Shown: positions 1 through 8,621 of the stretch, in pieces | Position numbering within the stretch: the first letter of the stretch is position 1 | Layout of the letters: each line of letters opens with the position of its first letter | Origin: Lautropia sp. | GTDB lineage: Bacteria > Pseudomonadota > Gammaproteobacteria > Burkholderiales > Burkholderiaceae_E | Assembly: GCA_030530775.1 (NCBI GenBank) | Contig: JAUMUG010000002.1 | Coordinates: forward strand, 248,001 to 312,000 | Direction of reading: 5' to 3' | DNA: 64,000 nucleotides | The notes under the pieces: model-generated | The model's database searches: none | What the model was told of the DNA's origin: nothing | The model's input: the letters and a program-made list of their open reading frames with translations, nothing else | Program-made: the position numbers and the translations under genes

Positions 1-88
1 GCAGACCGGGATGAGGCAAAAGCACCTCCAGCCACGGCTTCCGACCGCTGCGATCCACCCGTTCCAGGCGAAACGGTGTACACGCCAT
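1..88 (-). CDS. Partial unknown protein, N-terminus only
   Basis: An open frame starts at an ATG (complement of 86-88) and runs off the left edge of the window after 29 codons. The start is preceded by a purine-rich stretch (GGGGATGGAG) at a suitable distance. The visible residues begin MACTPFRLERVDRSG and match no family I know. An AT-rich stretch upstream (about 121-145) could hold its promoter. It is called a gene only because of the start context and the divergent AT-rich region; it may be a chance frame. Confidence 0.35.
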   Translation of the reverse strand, partial: MACTPFRLERVDRSGRKPWLEVLLPHPGL

Positions 89-395
89 CACTCCATCCCC
101 ATCGACTGTCGAAACGCCGCTTATTGTGAACTATTTTGAAATGGCACGTGACGAAAGCGCCTCGCGAGCGTCAGGCTAATGGCCGCGGCGGCAGCCGGGG
201 TGTCCATCCCCACCGACCCGGGAAGCACTGCCGACGGACGACGCTCCCGAAGCCCCGTCCAGGCAGCGATCGTGTGCTCCCCGACATCGTGTGCTCCCGG
301 GCAGAGCCCCCGGATGGAGGCGATCGGCCGACATCCGGCGCCCGGTCGGCGCTCGACCGGTCGTGGCGGCATCGTGCAGGAGCGCCTGCAGGCGC
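89..395. other. Intergenic region, no gene seen
   Basis: About 300 nt between the left-edge frame and the next gene. Several overlapping frames exist, but none has a recognisable protein or a good ribosome binding site. The part around 121-145 is clearly more AT-rich than the rest and is the best place for a promoter of the leftward partial gene. Confidence 0.4.
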
Positions 396-728
396 TCAAG
401 CAGCATTCAATTCGTAGACATAGGCCTCGACCCGAGCGCCATCCTTGGTCTGCACCGAGGTGACGACCCGTCGATAGCCCACCCCTTCGAACTCGTCCAA
501 TGTGGGCAAGAATGCGCCCAGACCCTCGGCCGAGAACACCAACCCGGCCACTTCCTCGCCCTGCTCATCCAGCACGATGCCCGGGTATCCCTCGATCGCT
601 CCCCAGCCTTCCATCAACAGGCGGCCCCGAATCGAGCCCGGCTGCCAGGATCCCCCCAACGGCGCCAGCACATGCTCATTCGGCCGGCCCGGTGCCAGCG
701 TGCCATAGACAAACAAACGATCGACCAT
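396..728 (-). CDS. Gamma-glutamylcyclotransferase family protein (GGCT fold)
   Basis: A 110-residue protein opening with MVDRLFVYGTLAPGRPNEH. The YGTL signature near the N-terminus is the substrate-binding loop of the gamma-glutamylcyclotransferase/AIG2-like fold. A conserved glutamate in the LDEFEGVGYRR segment fits the general acid position of that family. Members act on gamma-glutamyl peptides or amines in the cytosol and release 5-oxoproline. The start at 728 is chosen over an in-frame codon 36 nt upstream because GGAGG lies 5 nt before it. It stands alone and is divergent from the uracil permease gene. The fold is well supported; the actual substrate is not visible. Confidence 0.85.
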   Translation of the reverse strand: MVDRLFVYGTLAPGRPNEHVLAPLGGSWQPGSIRGRLLMEGWGAIEGYPGIVLDEQGEEVAGLVFSAEGLGAFLPTLDEFEGVGYRRVVTSVQTKDGARVEAYVYELNAA

Positions 729-1193
729 CGATTCCTCCAAAACACAGATGCGGGCCAGGGACACGGAACGGTGAAATCACGAAAGTTCCGGCGCCTGGCG
801 TCCCAAAGTTTCCAACTTTTGCCCCCTCGCACGCAAATCGGCAGCCAAGCGACCAGGCGCGACCGAGTGGCCACCGCCGTCCTTTGCCGGCACCTCGTCG
901 CCAACCCACCCCCACCGCCCGGCCACCGCCGACCCGCACCGTGTGATCTCTGCGCTTCGATGCCGACCGTCCGTGTACTGCGTGCCGGGCCTTCCCCGTG
1001 TCACTCCGTGACAACACAGCCGCCGGTGCAGAGCACGACGAGCCGGAAGCATCACCTCGCGAATACGATGCTCACGGATAATGCGGAATGTCGCCCGACG
1101 CCTTTCAATCATGGCTTGCTCACACGACGGTGGGACGCGCCTTCGTCGGCAGAGCAGGCCCGGAAACCACCGCCACCGAGAGAAAAACCCAAA
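729..1193. other. Divergent intergenic region (465 nt)
   Basis: Spacer between the leftward cyclotransferase-like gene and the rightward permease gene. Long frames continue through it by chance because the DNA is GC-rich, but they show no recognisable protein. I see no tRNA, riboswitch or strong sigma-70 promoter; both flanking promoters should lie here. Confidence 0.4.
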
Positions 1194-2492
1194 ATGACAC
1201 CCGACGGCCCCGACTCCCGGCCCGCACGCTGGACCCTCAAACGACAAGGCATCATCGGCCCCGATGAACGCCTGCCCTGGCTGCAGATGCTGGCCATGGG
1301 CCTGCAGCACGTGGTGGCCATGTTCGGTGCCACGGTACTGGCGCCGCTGCTGATGGGCTTCGACCCCAACGTCGCCATCCTGATGTCCGGCGTCGGCACC
1401 CTGATCTTCTTCTGCGTCGTGCGCGGCAAGGTGCCCAGCTACCTGGGTTCGAGCTTTGCCTTCATCAGCGTGGTCATCGCCGCCACCGGTTATGCCGGCG
1501 TGGGTGCCAACGCCAACCTCGGCCCGGCCCTCGGCGGCATCATCGCCTGCGGTCTGGTCTACGCGCTGATCGGCCTGATCGTGATGGGCACCGGCACAGG
1601 CTGGATCGAACGCATGATGCCGCCGGTCGTCACCGGTGCGGTCGTGGCGGTCATCGGTCTGAACCTCGCCCCGGTTGCCATCAAGGGGGTCAGCGCCAAC
1701 GACTTCGACCGCTGGATGGCGCTGGCCACCGTGCTGAGCGTCGGCGCGGTGGCGGTGTTCACCCGCGGTGCACTGCAGAAACTGCTGATCCTGGTCGGCC
1801 TGCTGATGTCCTATGTGCTGTATCTGGTGCTGACCAATGGCCTGGGTCTGGGCGCGCCGATCGACTTCGATCCGGTCTCCGCCGCCGCCTGGTTCGGCCT
1901 GCCGCAGCTGACAGCCCCCACCTTCCAGTCGGAAGCCATGCTGCTGATCGCACCGGTCGCGCTGGTGCTGGTGGCCGAAAACCTCGGCCATATCAAGGCC
2001 GTGTCGGCGATGACCGGCCGCAACTTCGACCGTCACATCGGGCGCGCCTTCCTGGGTGACGGCGTCGCCACCATGGTGTCGGGTTCAGTCGGCGGCACCG
2101 GCGTCACGACCTATGCCGAGAACATCGGGGTCATGGCCGTCACCCGCGTCTATTCGACGTTGGTCTTCGTCATCGCTGCCCTGGTCGCCATCGTACTGGG
2201 CTTCTCACCGAAGTTCGGCGCGCTGATCGCCACCATCCCGCCCGCGGTCATCGGCGGCGTGTCGATCGTCATCTTCGGTCTCATTACGGTGGCCGGCGCC
2301 AAATTCTGGGTCGATCACCGTGTCGACTTCAGCGACAACCGCAATCTGATCGTCGCTGCCGTCACACTGATCCTGGGAGCCGGCGACTTCACCCTGGAGT
2401 TCGGCCGCTTCTCACTGGGCGGCATCGGCACCGCCACCTTCGGTGCCATCCTGCTGAACGCCTTGCTGCGCCAGCGCCCTTCGGCACTTTGA
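1194..2492 (+). CDS. uraA: Uracil/xanthine-type nucleobase permease (NCS2 family)
   Basis: A 432-residue polytopic membrane protein of the nucleobase:cation symporter-2 family, close to the usual length of about 430. After a short cytosolic N-terminus (MTPDGPDSRPARW) the chain is almost continuously hydrophobic with many Gly-rich helices. Family hallmarks are LQHVVAMFGATVLAPLL near the start, the mid-protein VAENLGHIKAVS segment containing the substrate-binding glutamate, and GGTGVTTYAENIGVMAVTR. These match the uracil-specific UraA branch better than the xanthine branch. It would import uracil across the inner membrane with proton coupling. The frame is open far upstream, but the family match begins right after the ATG at 1194. 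It runs convergently into ispH with a 22-nt gap. Confidence 0.9.
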   Translation: MTPDGPDSRPARWTLKRQGIIGPDERLPWLQMLAMGLQHVVAMFGATVLAPLLMGFDPNVAILMSGVGTLIFFCVVRGKVPSYLGSSFAFISVVIAATGYAGVGANANLGPALGGIIACGLVYALIGLIVMGTGTGWIERMMPPVVTGAVVAVIGLNLAPVAIKGVSANDFDRWMALATVLSVGAVAVFTRGALQKLLILVGLLMSYVLYLVLTNGLGLGAPIDFDPVSAAAWFGLPQLTAPTFQSEAMLLIAPVALVLVAENLGHIKAVSAMTGRNFDRHIGRAFLGDGVATMVSGSVGGTGVTTYAENIGVMAVTRVYSTLVFVIAALVAIVLGFSPKFGALIATIPPAVIGGVSIVIFGLITVAGAKFWVDHRVDFSDNRNLIVAAVTLILGAGDFTLEFGRFSLGGIGTATFGAILLNALLRQRPSAL

Positions 2493-2514
2493 GCCCATCA
2501 CGGTCCGACCGGCC

Positions 2515-3528
2515 TCATTCGGCTCCCTTGGCCGACAGTCCCTTCGGCAGTGGGAAGGCGATGCCTTCCTCGACACCATCCAACGCACGGACGGATTTGA
2601 CGCCCAGCGCCTGCAGGCGCGTCACCAGTTCCTCCACCAGAATTTCGGGCGCAGAGGCACCGGCGCTGACGCCGACCCGCTTCTTGCCTCGCAGCCAGGC
2701 CGGGTCCAGCTGGTCCGCACTGCCGATCAGCTTGGCATCGCAGCCGTGGCGTTCGGCCACTTCGCGCAGGCGGTTGCTGTTGGAACTGGATGGGCTGCCG
2801 ACGATCAGCACCAGATCACACTGCGGAGCCATGAACTTGATGGCATCCTGTCGGTTCTGGGTGGCGTAACAGATGTCCTGTTTCTTCGGCTCGGCAATGT
2901 CCGGAAAACGCTGGCGCAGCGCTTCGATCACCGAGCGGGTATCGTCCACCGACAGCGTGGTCTGCGTCACATAGGCCAACGTCACCCCGTCGGGCACCTG
3001 CAGTTTCGCCACGTCCTCGGGCTTCTCGACCAGATAAATACCATCCTCGGCCTGCCCCATCGTCCCTTCGACTTCGGGGTGTCCGGCGTGACCGATCATC
3101 ACGACGTGGTGACCATCCTTGCGCATCTTGCCGACTTCGATATGCACCTTGGTCACCAGCGGACAGGTGGCGTCGAAGACCTGCAATCCGCGGGCCTCGG
3201 CCTCTTTGCGCACCGCTCGCGACACACCATGCGCCGAGAAGATCACGATCGCACCATCCGGCACCTCATCGAGCTCGTCGACGAAGACCGCACCCTTGTC
3301 GCGCAGGCCGGCCACCACATAATCGTTGTGCACGATCTCGTGCCGCACATAGATCGGCGCACCATGCATTTCCAGCGCCCGCTCGACGATGGTGATGGCG
3401 CGATCGACGCCGGCACAGAAACCACGAGGCTGCGCCAGCAGCACGATCCCTTCATCCGTCACCATGCCGTCGACAGTCCCGGAAGGAACGGTATCGATCT
3501 GCGTCAAGTCTTCGGTATTGACCTTCAT
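2515..3528 (-). CDS. ispH: 4-hydroxy-3-methylbut-2-enyl diphosphate reductase
   Basis: Last enzyme of the MEP isoprenoid pathway: a cytosolic [4Fe-4S] protein reducing HMBPP to IPP and DMAPP. All three cluster cysteines are present, in [13 protein letters not shown] (C38), [12 protein letters not shown] (C122) and [10 protein letters not shown] (C220). The catalytic segment [10 protein letters not shown] and the TQTTLS loop are intact. Length is 337 residues, with about 20 extra N-terminal residues compared with the E. coli protein. The ATG at 3528 lies 3 nt after the slpA stop. A GTG at 3534 would give a 4-nt GTGA overlap and is an alternative start. It forms a two-gene unit with slpA. Two other MEP/isoprenoid genes, dxs and ispA, lie elsewhere in the window. 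Confidence 0.95.
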   Translation of the reverse strand: MKVNTEDLTQIDTVPSGTVDGMVTDEGIVLLAQPRGFCAGVDRAITIVERALEMHGAPIYVRHEIVHNDYVVAGLRDKGAVFVDELDEVPDGAIVIFSAHGVSRAVRKEAEARGLQVFDATCPLVTKVHIEVGKMRKDGHHVVMIGHAGHPEVEGTMGQAEDGIYLVEKPEDVAKLQVPDGVTLAYVTQTTLSVDDTRSVIEALRQRFPDIAEPKKQDICYATQNRQDAIKFMAPQCDLVLIVGSPSSSNSNRLREVAERHGCDAKLIGSADQLDPAWLRGKKRVGVSAGASAPEILVEELVTRLQALGVKSVRALDGVEEGIAFPLPKGLSAKGAE

Positions 3529-3530
3529 GC

Positions 3531-4046
3531 TCACAACACACCCAGAATCTTCACTTCGAAACGCACCGCCTTGCCGGCCAGCGGATGATTGAAATCGAAC
3601 ACCGCGCCCTGCTCATCCTGCGATTTCATGACACCGGCAAAACTGCTGCCATCCGGCGCCGGAAACTCGACCAGATCGCCCGGTCGATAGGGATCGGCAT
3701 CGTCCGGCCGGCTGTTGTTCTTCAACATCTCGTTCGAAACACGCAAGACCAGGCCAGGATTGCGCTGCCCGTAGGCCTCGCCCTCGGGCAACTCGAAGAC
3801 TTTGTGATCCCCATCGACTAGGCCGATCAGGCAGGCTTCCATCCCCTCGGACAACTGGCCGATACCGAGCTGCAGCGTGGCCGGCTTACCCTCGAAAGTA
3901 TTGATCAGATCCCCGCCGTCATCCGGCAGGCTGACACGATAGTGCAGCGTCAGATAGGACCCCGGCCCCACCCGGGCAGGCGCTGCCGACGATTCTCTGG
4001 GCGGAGCATTCAATGACGACGAATACGACGAATCAGAAACAGACAT
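3531..4046 (-). CDS. slpA: FKBP-type peptidyl-prolyl cis-trans isomerase, SlpA type
   Basis: A 171-residue peptidyl-prolyl isomerase/chaperone of the SlpA (FkpB) class. Residues from about 25 carry the FKBP strand motif [34 protein letters not shown] marks the active-site region, and [15 protein letters not shown] marks entry to the inserted insert-in-flap chaperone domain. It ends with the FKBP strand [21 protein letters not shown]. The first about 25 residues are Ser-rich and not part of the fold, so the true start could be slightly downstream. It is followed immediately by ispH with coupled stop/start, an arrangement conserved in Burkholderiales. It acts in the cytosol. Confidence 0.92.
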   Translation of the reverse strand: MSVSDSSYSSSLNAPPRESSAAPARVGPGSYLTLHYRVSLPDDGGDLINTFEGKPATLQLGIGQLSEGMEACLIGLVDGDHKVFELPEGEAYGQRNPGLVLRVSNEMLKNNSRPDDADPYRPGDLVEFPAPDGSSFAGVMKSQDEQGAVFDFNHPLAGKAVRFEVKILGVL

Positions 4047-4171
4047 GGGCAGTCAGCCCGCAGCGGGCTGTCATCGAGACTTCAAGGCAAAAAACGGTCA
4101 GGAAACGCCGGCAGCTCATGCGGCGGCCTGCATCGGAAACCGCGATTGTATGGGAGGATGGCACCGGAACC

Positions 4172-4927
4172 ATGCCCGGGATCGAGCGGGGCACACCGGA
4201 CAGTGTGCCAGCACGTCACGTCGGCACCCACCCCATCATCCCGGATGCCGCCCCCGTGCTGCGCGACTGGCCCGATGCCGAGCGCCCACGCGAACGGCTG
4301 CTGAGCCGTGGAGCGGCCGCGCTTTCCAACGCCGAACTGCTGGCCATTCTGCTGCGCACCGGCACCCGCGGTCAATCGGCGGTGTCATTCGCGGTGCGGC
4401 TGCTGGCCGACAGCGGCTCACTGGGGGCGCTGCTGTCGACCGACCCCGGCCAGCTGCTACGCCGGCACGGCATGGGTCCGGCCCGAGCCAGCACGCTGGC
4501 CGTCATTCTGGAGCTGGCCCGCCGTGTCTCGCTCGAAAACCTGGCCGAACAGCCGCTCTTGAACGACCCCGGCGCCGTCCAGGACTATCTGGGTCTGCTA
4601 CTGCGCGGCCGCAATCAGGAAGTCTTCGTCGCGATCTTCGTCAATAGCCAGCACCGGTTGATTCAGGCCGATGAGCTGTTTCGTGGCACCCTGAACCAGA
4701 CTGCCGTCTATCCGAGAGAAGTGATCAAGCGCGCCCTGGATCTGAACGCCGCCGCCTTGATCCTGGCCCACAACCACCCTTCGGGCCACCCGGAACCCAG
4801 TGCCGCCGACCGCACCCTGACCCGCACGCTGCAAAACGCCCTGGGTCAACTCGACATCCGCGTACTGGACCACATCATCGTCGCCGGCACACGCCAGTAT
4901 TCGTTTGCGCAGCATGGCTTGTTGTAG
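4172..4927 (+). CDS. radC: RadC family JAB-domain protein
   Basis: A protein of about 251 residues. It has an N-terminal helix-hairpin-helix region (LLSRGAAALSNAELLAILL, then RRHGMGPARASTLAVILE) and a C-terminal JAB/MPN metalloprotease-like domain. The JAMM metal-site motif AHNHPSGHPEPSAAD is intact, and a conserved glutamate sits ahead of it in the VFVAIFVNSQH block. The historic DNA-repair assignment of RadC is doubtful; the biochemical role is unknown. The frame is open from 4013. The ATG at 4172 is chosen because typical RadC proteins begin shortly before the RDWP motif and a GGAGG sits 14 nt upstream; an ATG at 4118 is possible. It is divergent from slpA. Confidence 0.88.
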   Translation: MPGIERGTPDSVPARHVGTHPIIPDAAPVLRDWPDAERPRERLLSRGAAALSNAELLAILLRTGTRGQSAVSFAVRLLADSGSLGALLSTDPGQLLRRHGMGPARASTLAVILELARRVSLENLAEQPLLNDPGAVQDYLGLLLRGRNQEVFVAIFVNSQHRLIQADELFRGTLNQTAVYPREVIKRALDLNAAALILAHNHPSGHPEPSAADRTLTRTLQNALGQLDIRVLDHIIVAGTRQYSFAQHGLL

Positions 4928-4987
4928 GCGCGAACGCCTGTCCGGGACGACCCGAAAAATCGGAGACCGGAGTCGCCCATGGCGCGC

Positions 4988-5016
4988 TTGTTCAACCCGT
5001 ATCGTCAAGCTATAAT
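4988..5016 (+). promoter_or_regulatory. Sigma-70 promoter of rpmB-rpmG
   Basis: TTGTTC at 4988-4993 and a perfect TATAAT at 5011-5016 are separated by exactly 17 nt. Transcription should start near 5023, giving an approximately 235-nt leader before rpmB. No known leader RNA structure is evident in it. Confidence 0.8.
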
Positions 5017-5258
5017 GTTCGGCTTCAGTGGGTCTTGTCGTCGTCATCTCGCCTGGACGCCCGGGTTACGAGCGACAGGCCCTTGCCGACAACCTCCACA
5101 GACACTCTCAAACGTGGCCCGGCCTTGAGCCAAAGAAAAGGCAAGCCAGTGTCATCGGGTACGGTCCGATACGCCCGGCGATCGCCCTTCTGCCGACTCA
5201 AGACCATTCGATCGTCGAAGCCAAATGGCCGCGTGGTACACAGGACAGGAACTGCATC

Positions 5259-5489
5259 ATGGCAAAAGTCTGCCAAGTTACGGGTAAAGGCCCGATGGTT
5301 GGGAACAACGTCTCCCACGCAAACAACAAGACCAAACGTCGCTTCCTGCCCAATCTGCAGCAACGCCGGTTGTGGGTCGAAAGCGAGCAGCGTTATGTGC
5401 GTCTGCGTCTGACCGCAGCAGCTCTGCGCAAGATTGACAAAGTGGGCATCGAAGCCGTGCTGGCCGAGATGAACACGCCCAAAGCCTGA
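5259..5489 (+). CDS. rpmB: 50S ribosomal protein L28
   Basis: A 76-residue basic protein matching bacterial L28 from end to end. It begins [20 protein letters not shown], followed by [13 protein letters not shown] and the C-terminal [17 protein letters not shown]. The single start is the ATG at 5259 with AGGA about 9 nt upstream. It is a structural component of the large ribosomal subunit. It lies 33 nt upstream of rpmG, the usual two-gene operon, under the promoter at 4988-5016. A longer frame reading into it from 5028 is not translated as L28 and is chance. Confidence 0.97.
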   Translation: MAKVCQVTGKGPMVGNNVSHANNKTKRRFLPNLQQRRLWVESEQRYVRLRLTAAALRKIDKVGIEAVLAEMNTPKA

Positions 5490-5522
5490 GCGGCCTCGTA
5501 AAGACCCACCGGGAGAATCGAC

Positions 5523-5678
5523 ATGCGTGACAAGATCAAACTGGAATCGACCGCCGGCACCGGTCATTTCTACACCACCACCAAGAACAAGCGGACCAAA
5601 CCGGAAAAAATGGAAATCAAGAAGTTCGATCCGGTTGCCCGCAAGCACGTGCCTTACAAAGAAACCAAGATCAAGTGA
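5523..5678 (+). CDS. rpmG: 50S ribosomal protein L33 (cysteine-free form)
   Basis: A 51-residue basic protein: [20 protein letters not shown] at the start, [17 protein letters not shown] in the middle, ending KETKIK. Length and sequence match L33 exactly. It has no cysteines at all, so it is the zinc-independent (C-minus) type rather than the zinc-ribbon form. GGGAG lies 5-9 nt before the ATG. It is the second gene of the rpmB-rpmG operon, followed by a strong terminator. It is below the usual automatic ORF length cut-off and easily missed. Confidence 0.97.
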   Translation: MRDKIKLESTAGTGHFYTTTKNKRTKPEKMEIKKFDPVARKHVPYKETKIK

Positions 5679-5744
5679 TCCCCTCACGGCTGGTTGCGCC
5701 GAGCTTCCAGCCGGACGGCGGATTCCGATCTTCGGCTCTGCAAG

Positions 5745-5780
5745 AACCGACCAGTTGCCTCGGGCATGGTCGGTTTTTTT
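5745..5780 (+). terminator. Rho-independent terminator after rpmG
   Basis: Inverted repeat AACCGACCA (5745-5753) and TGGTCGGTT (5767-5775), a perfect 9-bp stem with a 13-nt loop, running into seven T residues (5774-5780). It ends the rpmB-rpmG transcript. The facing rsmB gene ends 102 nt further on. Confidence 0.88.
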
Positions 5781-5881
5781 ATGTTTCCGGGTGATATCGC
5801 GGGGCTCGCCGATATCGCCGGGGTCGGGGTCTGGGGTCTGGGGTTTGTTTGGGGTTTGTTTGGCGCTTGCCGCGCACCGGG

Positions 5882-7705
5882 TCAACGCTTGCCACCCGGT
5901 GCCTGCCAGACGCTCATGAAAAAGGCGTCACCGGCCCCGGCATCGGGTAACCAGTAACGGCTGGATGTCAGCTGCAATACCGGCACGCTCTCCGGTCGCC
6001 CCTGCGCCGAGGCACTCGTCGACACGCCGAGGGACGGCTCATCGGCCCATGCCAGAGCAGGCCGGTCCATTTCCGCGCCAGCACCAGAAGTCCCCCCGGC
6101 CGGCACTGCAGCAGCACAAGCATCGCAGTCTCCGCCAGCCGCCTCGGTTCGGACAGCGCCGCCGGTCGAGTACCGGCCGAACCAATCCAACTGCCGTTCG
6201 TTTTCGGCTGCCAGCAAGCTGCAGGTGGCATACACCAGCCGTCCACCCGGCCGAACCAGACGGGCAGCAGCCCGCAGGATCTCGCGCTGCCGTGCGCAAA
6301 GGCTCGCCACATCCTCGGGTTGCAGACGCCATTTCAGGTCCGGGTGGCGGCGGAAAGTGCCACTGCCGCTGCAGGGGGCATCCACCAGCACCAGATCGGC
6401 CCAAGCCTGATAGCGAGCCAGGCGCGCGTCGTCACTGTCTTCCAGCCGCATCCGGGTGAGGATCGATACCCCCGCCCGCTTCAGACGGGGCTCCAGCCGG
6501 GCCAACCGGGTCTCGTCATTGTCGAAGGCCAGCATCTGACCCTGATTGCGCATGCGTGCCGCCAACCCCAGCGCCTTGCCGCCGGCCCCGGCACAGAAAT
6601 CCACCACCCGCTCACCCCGACGTGCACCGCAGGTGTCCACGATCATCTGGCTGCCCGCATCCTGCAGCTCGAACCAACCGGTCTCGAAAAGCGGTGAACG
6701 GACCAGCGCCGGCCGGCCCCGCATCCGCAAGGCGGTCGGCACGCCCTCCACCGGCTCGGCCACCATGCCCTCCTCGGCCAACCTGGCCCGCAAGGCCGCG
6801 GGCTTGCCCTTGAGCAGATTGCAGCGGATGTCGATGGCCGCCGGCAACAGCAGCACCGCCGCCAGCGCCTCGGCTTTTTCGCCATGCGTCTGCACGAGAC
6901 CGGCCCACAGCCAATCCGGCAGACTGTAGCGAATCTGCGGTGGCTGAGACGACAACCACAGTCTGTAGCGCTCATACAGGTCGGCATCCGACGACCCGCC
7001 GGACACTGGCGCATCGGGCACCGGCACGGCACGTGTGCGCTGTCCGGACCGGGGCACGTCGGGACTGGCCGTCGCACCCCCGACACCCGCGGCGTTCCAC
7101 CCCTCGGAAGCCTGCTCGTCACGCCTCGCCCGGCAGGCTTCGGACAACCGAATCAAGCCCACGAGGCGCGTCTTCAGAGACAGGCCATCATCATCCGCCA
7201 CGGCGCGCCGCTGCATGAAGACATCATAGGCACGACCATGGCGCAGCACGTCATAGACACGGTCCGACAGCCAGCGCCGCTCGCGCGACCCCAGGGACGA
7301 ATGACGGCGCAGCCACAGCCCCAAGCGTTGATCAGCCGGCATCATGCCCCGCCAATCCGCCACTTCGTGTACACCACTGGCCCAACACTCCGCTGCGGCC
7401 GACATCCCCTCTTGCCGGCCCACGGACATGCCAGCAATCGTACCTTGCTCCAAACCCGGCACGGCGGATTCGAGTGCCGCCGTTGGTCTTCGTGCCGACG
7501 TCGATGCCGCCGCAGCAGCGACCCCATGGGCTCCCGGCGCACCAAACAGCCACTGCGCCCGCTCCGCACCTTTGGGCAGCAACACCTGCAGCGCCTCGGC
7601 CGCCATATCGATCAGCCGCGCATCGACACGCGGCTGCGCCTGGCCGGGATACCCATGGGGGAGGCGCGTTTCGGCGGAAGCGCCGACGGGGGTTCTACGG
7701 TTCAT
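5882..7705 (-). CDS. rsmB: 16S rRNA m5C967 methyltransferase, enlarged
   Basis: A SAM-dependent RNA methyltransferase of the RsmB (Fmu/NOL1/NOP2/Sun) family, which modifies C967 of 16S rRNA. The N-terminal part resembles the NusB-like RNA-binding domain, broken by low-complexity insertions. The C-terminal catalytic domain is complete: SAM motif VDFCAGAGGKAL (about 368-379), the PC motif VDAPCSGSGTFRRHPDLKW (C445), and the TC motif VYATCSLLAAENE with the nucleophilic cysteine C495. Length 607 against a typical 430-450. The excess lies in Ala/Ser/Gly-rich stretches near residues 55-120, 195-240 and 515-575. purN lies 36 nt upstream on the same strand, so the two may be co-transcribed. Function is confident; the insertions are unusual. 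Confidence 0.9.
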   Translation of the reverse strand: MNRRTPVGASAETRLPHGYPGQAQPRVDARLIDMAAEALQVLLPKGAERAQWLFGAPGAHGVAAAAASTSARRPTAALESAVPGLEQGTIAGMSVGRQEGMSAAAECWASGVHEVADWRGMMPADQRLGLWLRRHSSLGSRERRWLSDRVYDVLRHGRAYDVFMQRRAVADDDGLSLKTRLVGLIRLSEACRARRDEQASEGWNAAGVGGATASPDVPRSGQRTRAVPVPDAPVSGGSSDADLYERYRLWLSSQPPQIRYSLPDWLWAGLVQTHGEKAEALAAVLLLPAAIDIRCNLLKGKPAALRARLAEEGMVAEPVEGVPTALRMRGRPALVRSPLFETGWFELQDAGSQMIVDTCGARRGERVVDFCAGAGGKALGLAARMRNQGQMLAFDNDETRLARLEPRLKRAGVSILTRMRLEDSDDARLARYQAWADLVLVDAPCSGSGTFRRHPDLKWRLQPEDVASLCARQREILRAAARLVRPGGRLVYATCSLLAAENERQLDWFGRYSTGGAVRTEAAGGDCDACAAAVPAGGTSGAGAEMDRPALAWADEPSLGVSTSASAQGRPESVPVLQLTSSRYWLPDAGAGDAFFMSVWQAPGGKR

Positions 7706-7741
7706 GACACGCCGAAAGAAAAGCGAGGACGTCGCACATCC

Positions 7742-8431
7742 TCAGGCCACCAACGACGGATGCAGCAGTGTGCGCCGGGCGGGCCGATCTTCGCCATCCA
7801 GCAGCACACGACCCCGGGCATCGACGCTGATGCGCCCCCGGCTCAGCCAATCGAGCACCAGCGGAAACAGCCGGTGCTCCATCGTCAGAACCCGTCGGGC
7901 CAGCGCGTCTTCGGTGTCATCGGCCAGCACCGGCACCAGTGCCTGGGCGATGATCGGACCATGATCGACTTCGGCCGTGACCAGATGCACCGTGGCACCA
8001 TGCAGGACGGCACCCGCCTCGATCGCCTTGCGATGGGTGTGCAGACCCGGCAGCGCCGGCAGCAGCGACGGATGGATATTGACCAGCCGACGGTCGAAGC
8101 GCTGCACGAAACCGGCGGTCAGCACACGCATGAAACCGGCCAGCAGCACCAGGGGTTGATCGGCCGGCGGCACGAGTGCATCGATGGCATCGCCCAGCGC
8201 CCGATCGAAGGCGGCGCGGTCGGCAAAACTGCGATGATCGACCACCCGGCAGGTCATGCCGCGCTCGGCGGCCCAGGCCAGCCCGGCCGCGTCGGGCCGG
8301 TTGCTGATGACACCGGCGACCTCGACCGGCAGGCCGTCGCGCTCGATCGACTCGACCAGCGCCATCATGTTGGAACCCCGGCCGGAAATCAGGATGACGG
8401 CACGGACAGGGGCAGCAGCGGGCACACTCAT
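7742..8431 (-). CDS. purN: Phosphoribosylglycinamide formyltransferase 1
   Basis: Third step of de novo purine synthesis: formyl transfer from 10-formyl-THF to GAR. The 229-residue chain opens with the GAR-phosphate loop VILISGRGSNMMALVE. It has the folate-site Gly-rich LLAGFMRVL and the catalytic block VNIHPSLLPALPGLHTH with conserved Asn and His, followed by GATVHLVTAEVDHGPIIAQ with the catalytic Asp. The roughly 20 residues after SRGRISVDARG are a C-terminal tail beyond the core fold. It is divergent from ribF and upstream of rsmB. No ribosome binding site is obvious before the ATG at 8431. Confidence 0.95.
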   Translation of the reverse strand: MSVPAAAPVRAVILISGRGSNMMALVESIERDGLPVEVAGVISNRPDAAGLAWAAERGMTCRVVDHRSFADRAAFDRALGDAIDALVPPADQPLVLLAGFMRVLTAGFVQRFDRRLVNIHPSLLPALPGLHTHRKAIEAGAVLHGATVHLVTAEVDHGPIIAQALVPVLADDTEDALARRVLTMEHRLFPLVLDWLSRGRISVDARGRVLLDGEDRPARRTLLHPSLVA

Positions 8432-8586
8432 GGGGACGGAATCACGGAAGGAAAGCAGCAGCGCTCGATGGCAGGCATGTTAGCAGCGCCGGGCGGCCCT
8501 GGGCACCCGGCACCCGCAAGCCGACCGAAACCGGCCCCGCCACAGCCAAGGGAAAGCCAGTCTGACGCAGCACACGGGGCCGATGA

Positions 8587-8614
8587 TTACTTATGCGCGG
8601 TGCTTCCTTATAAT
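8587..8614 (+). promoter_or_regulatory. Promoter abutting the ribF start codon
   Basis: A perfect TATAAT lies at 8609-8614, with a weak -35 (TTACTT, 8587-8592) 16 nt before it. The expected transcription start, 6-8 nt downstream, falls at 8620-8622. That is the first base of the ribF GTG codon, so the transcript may be leaderless. Confidence 0.55.
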
Positions 8615-8621
8615 CGGGCCG

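Noticed and set aside
777..2036. A 419-codon minus-strand frame rich in His, Gln and Asp
   Set aside because: It is the antisense of the uracil permease gene; the sense frame matches a known family throughout, and the His/Gln richness is an artefact of reading GC-rich codons backwards.
5025..5885. A 286-codon minus-strand frame covering rpmB and rpmG
   Set aside because: It lies antisense to two certain ribosomal protein genes and has no family match.
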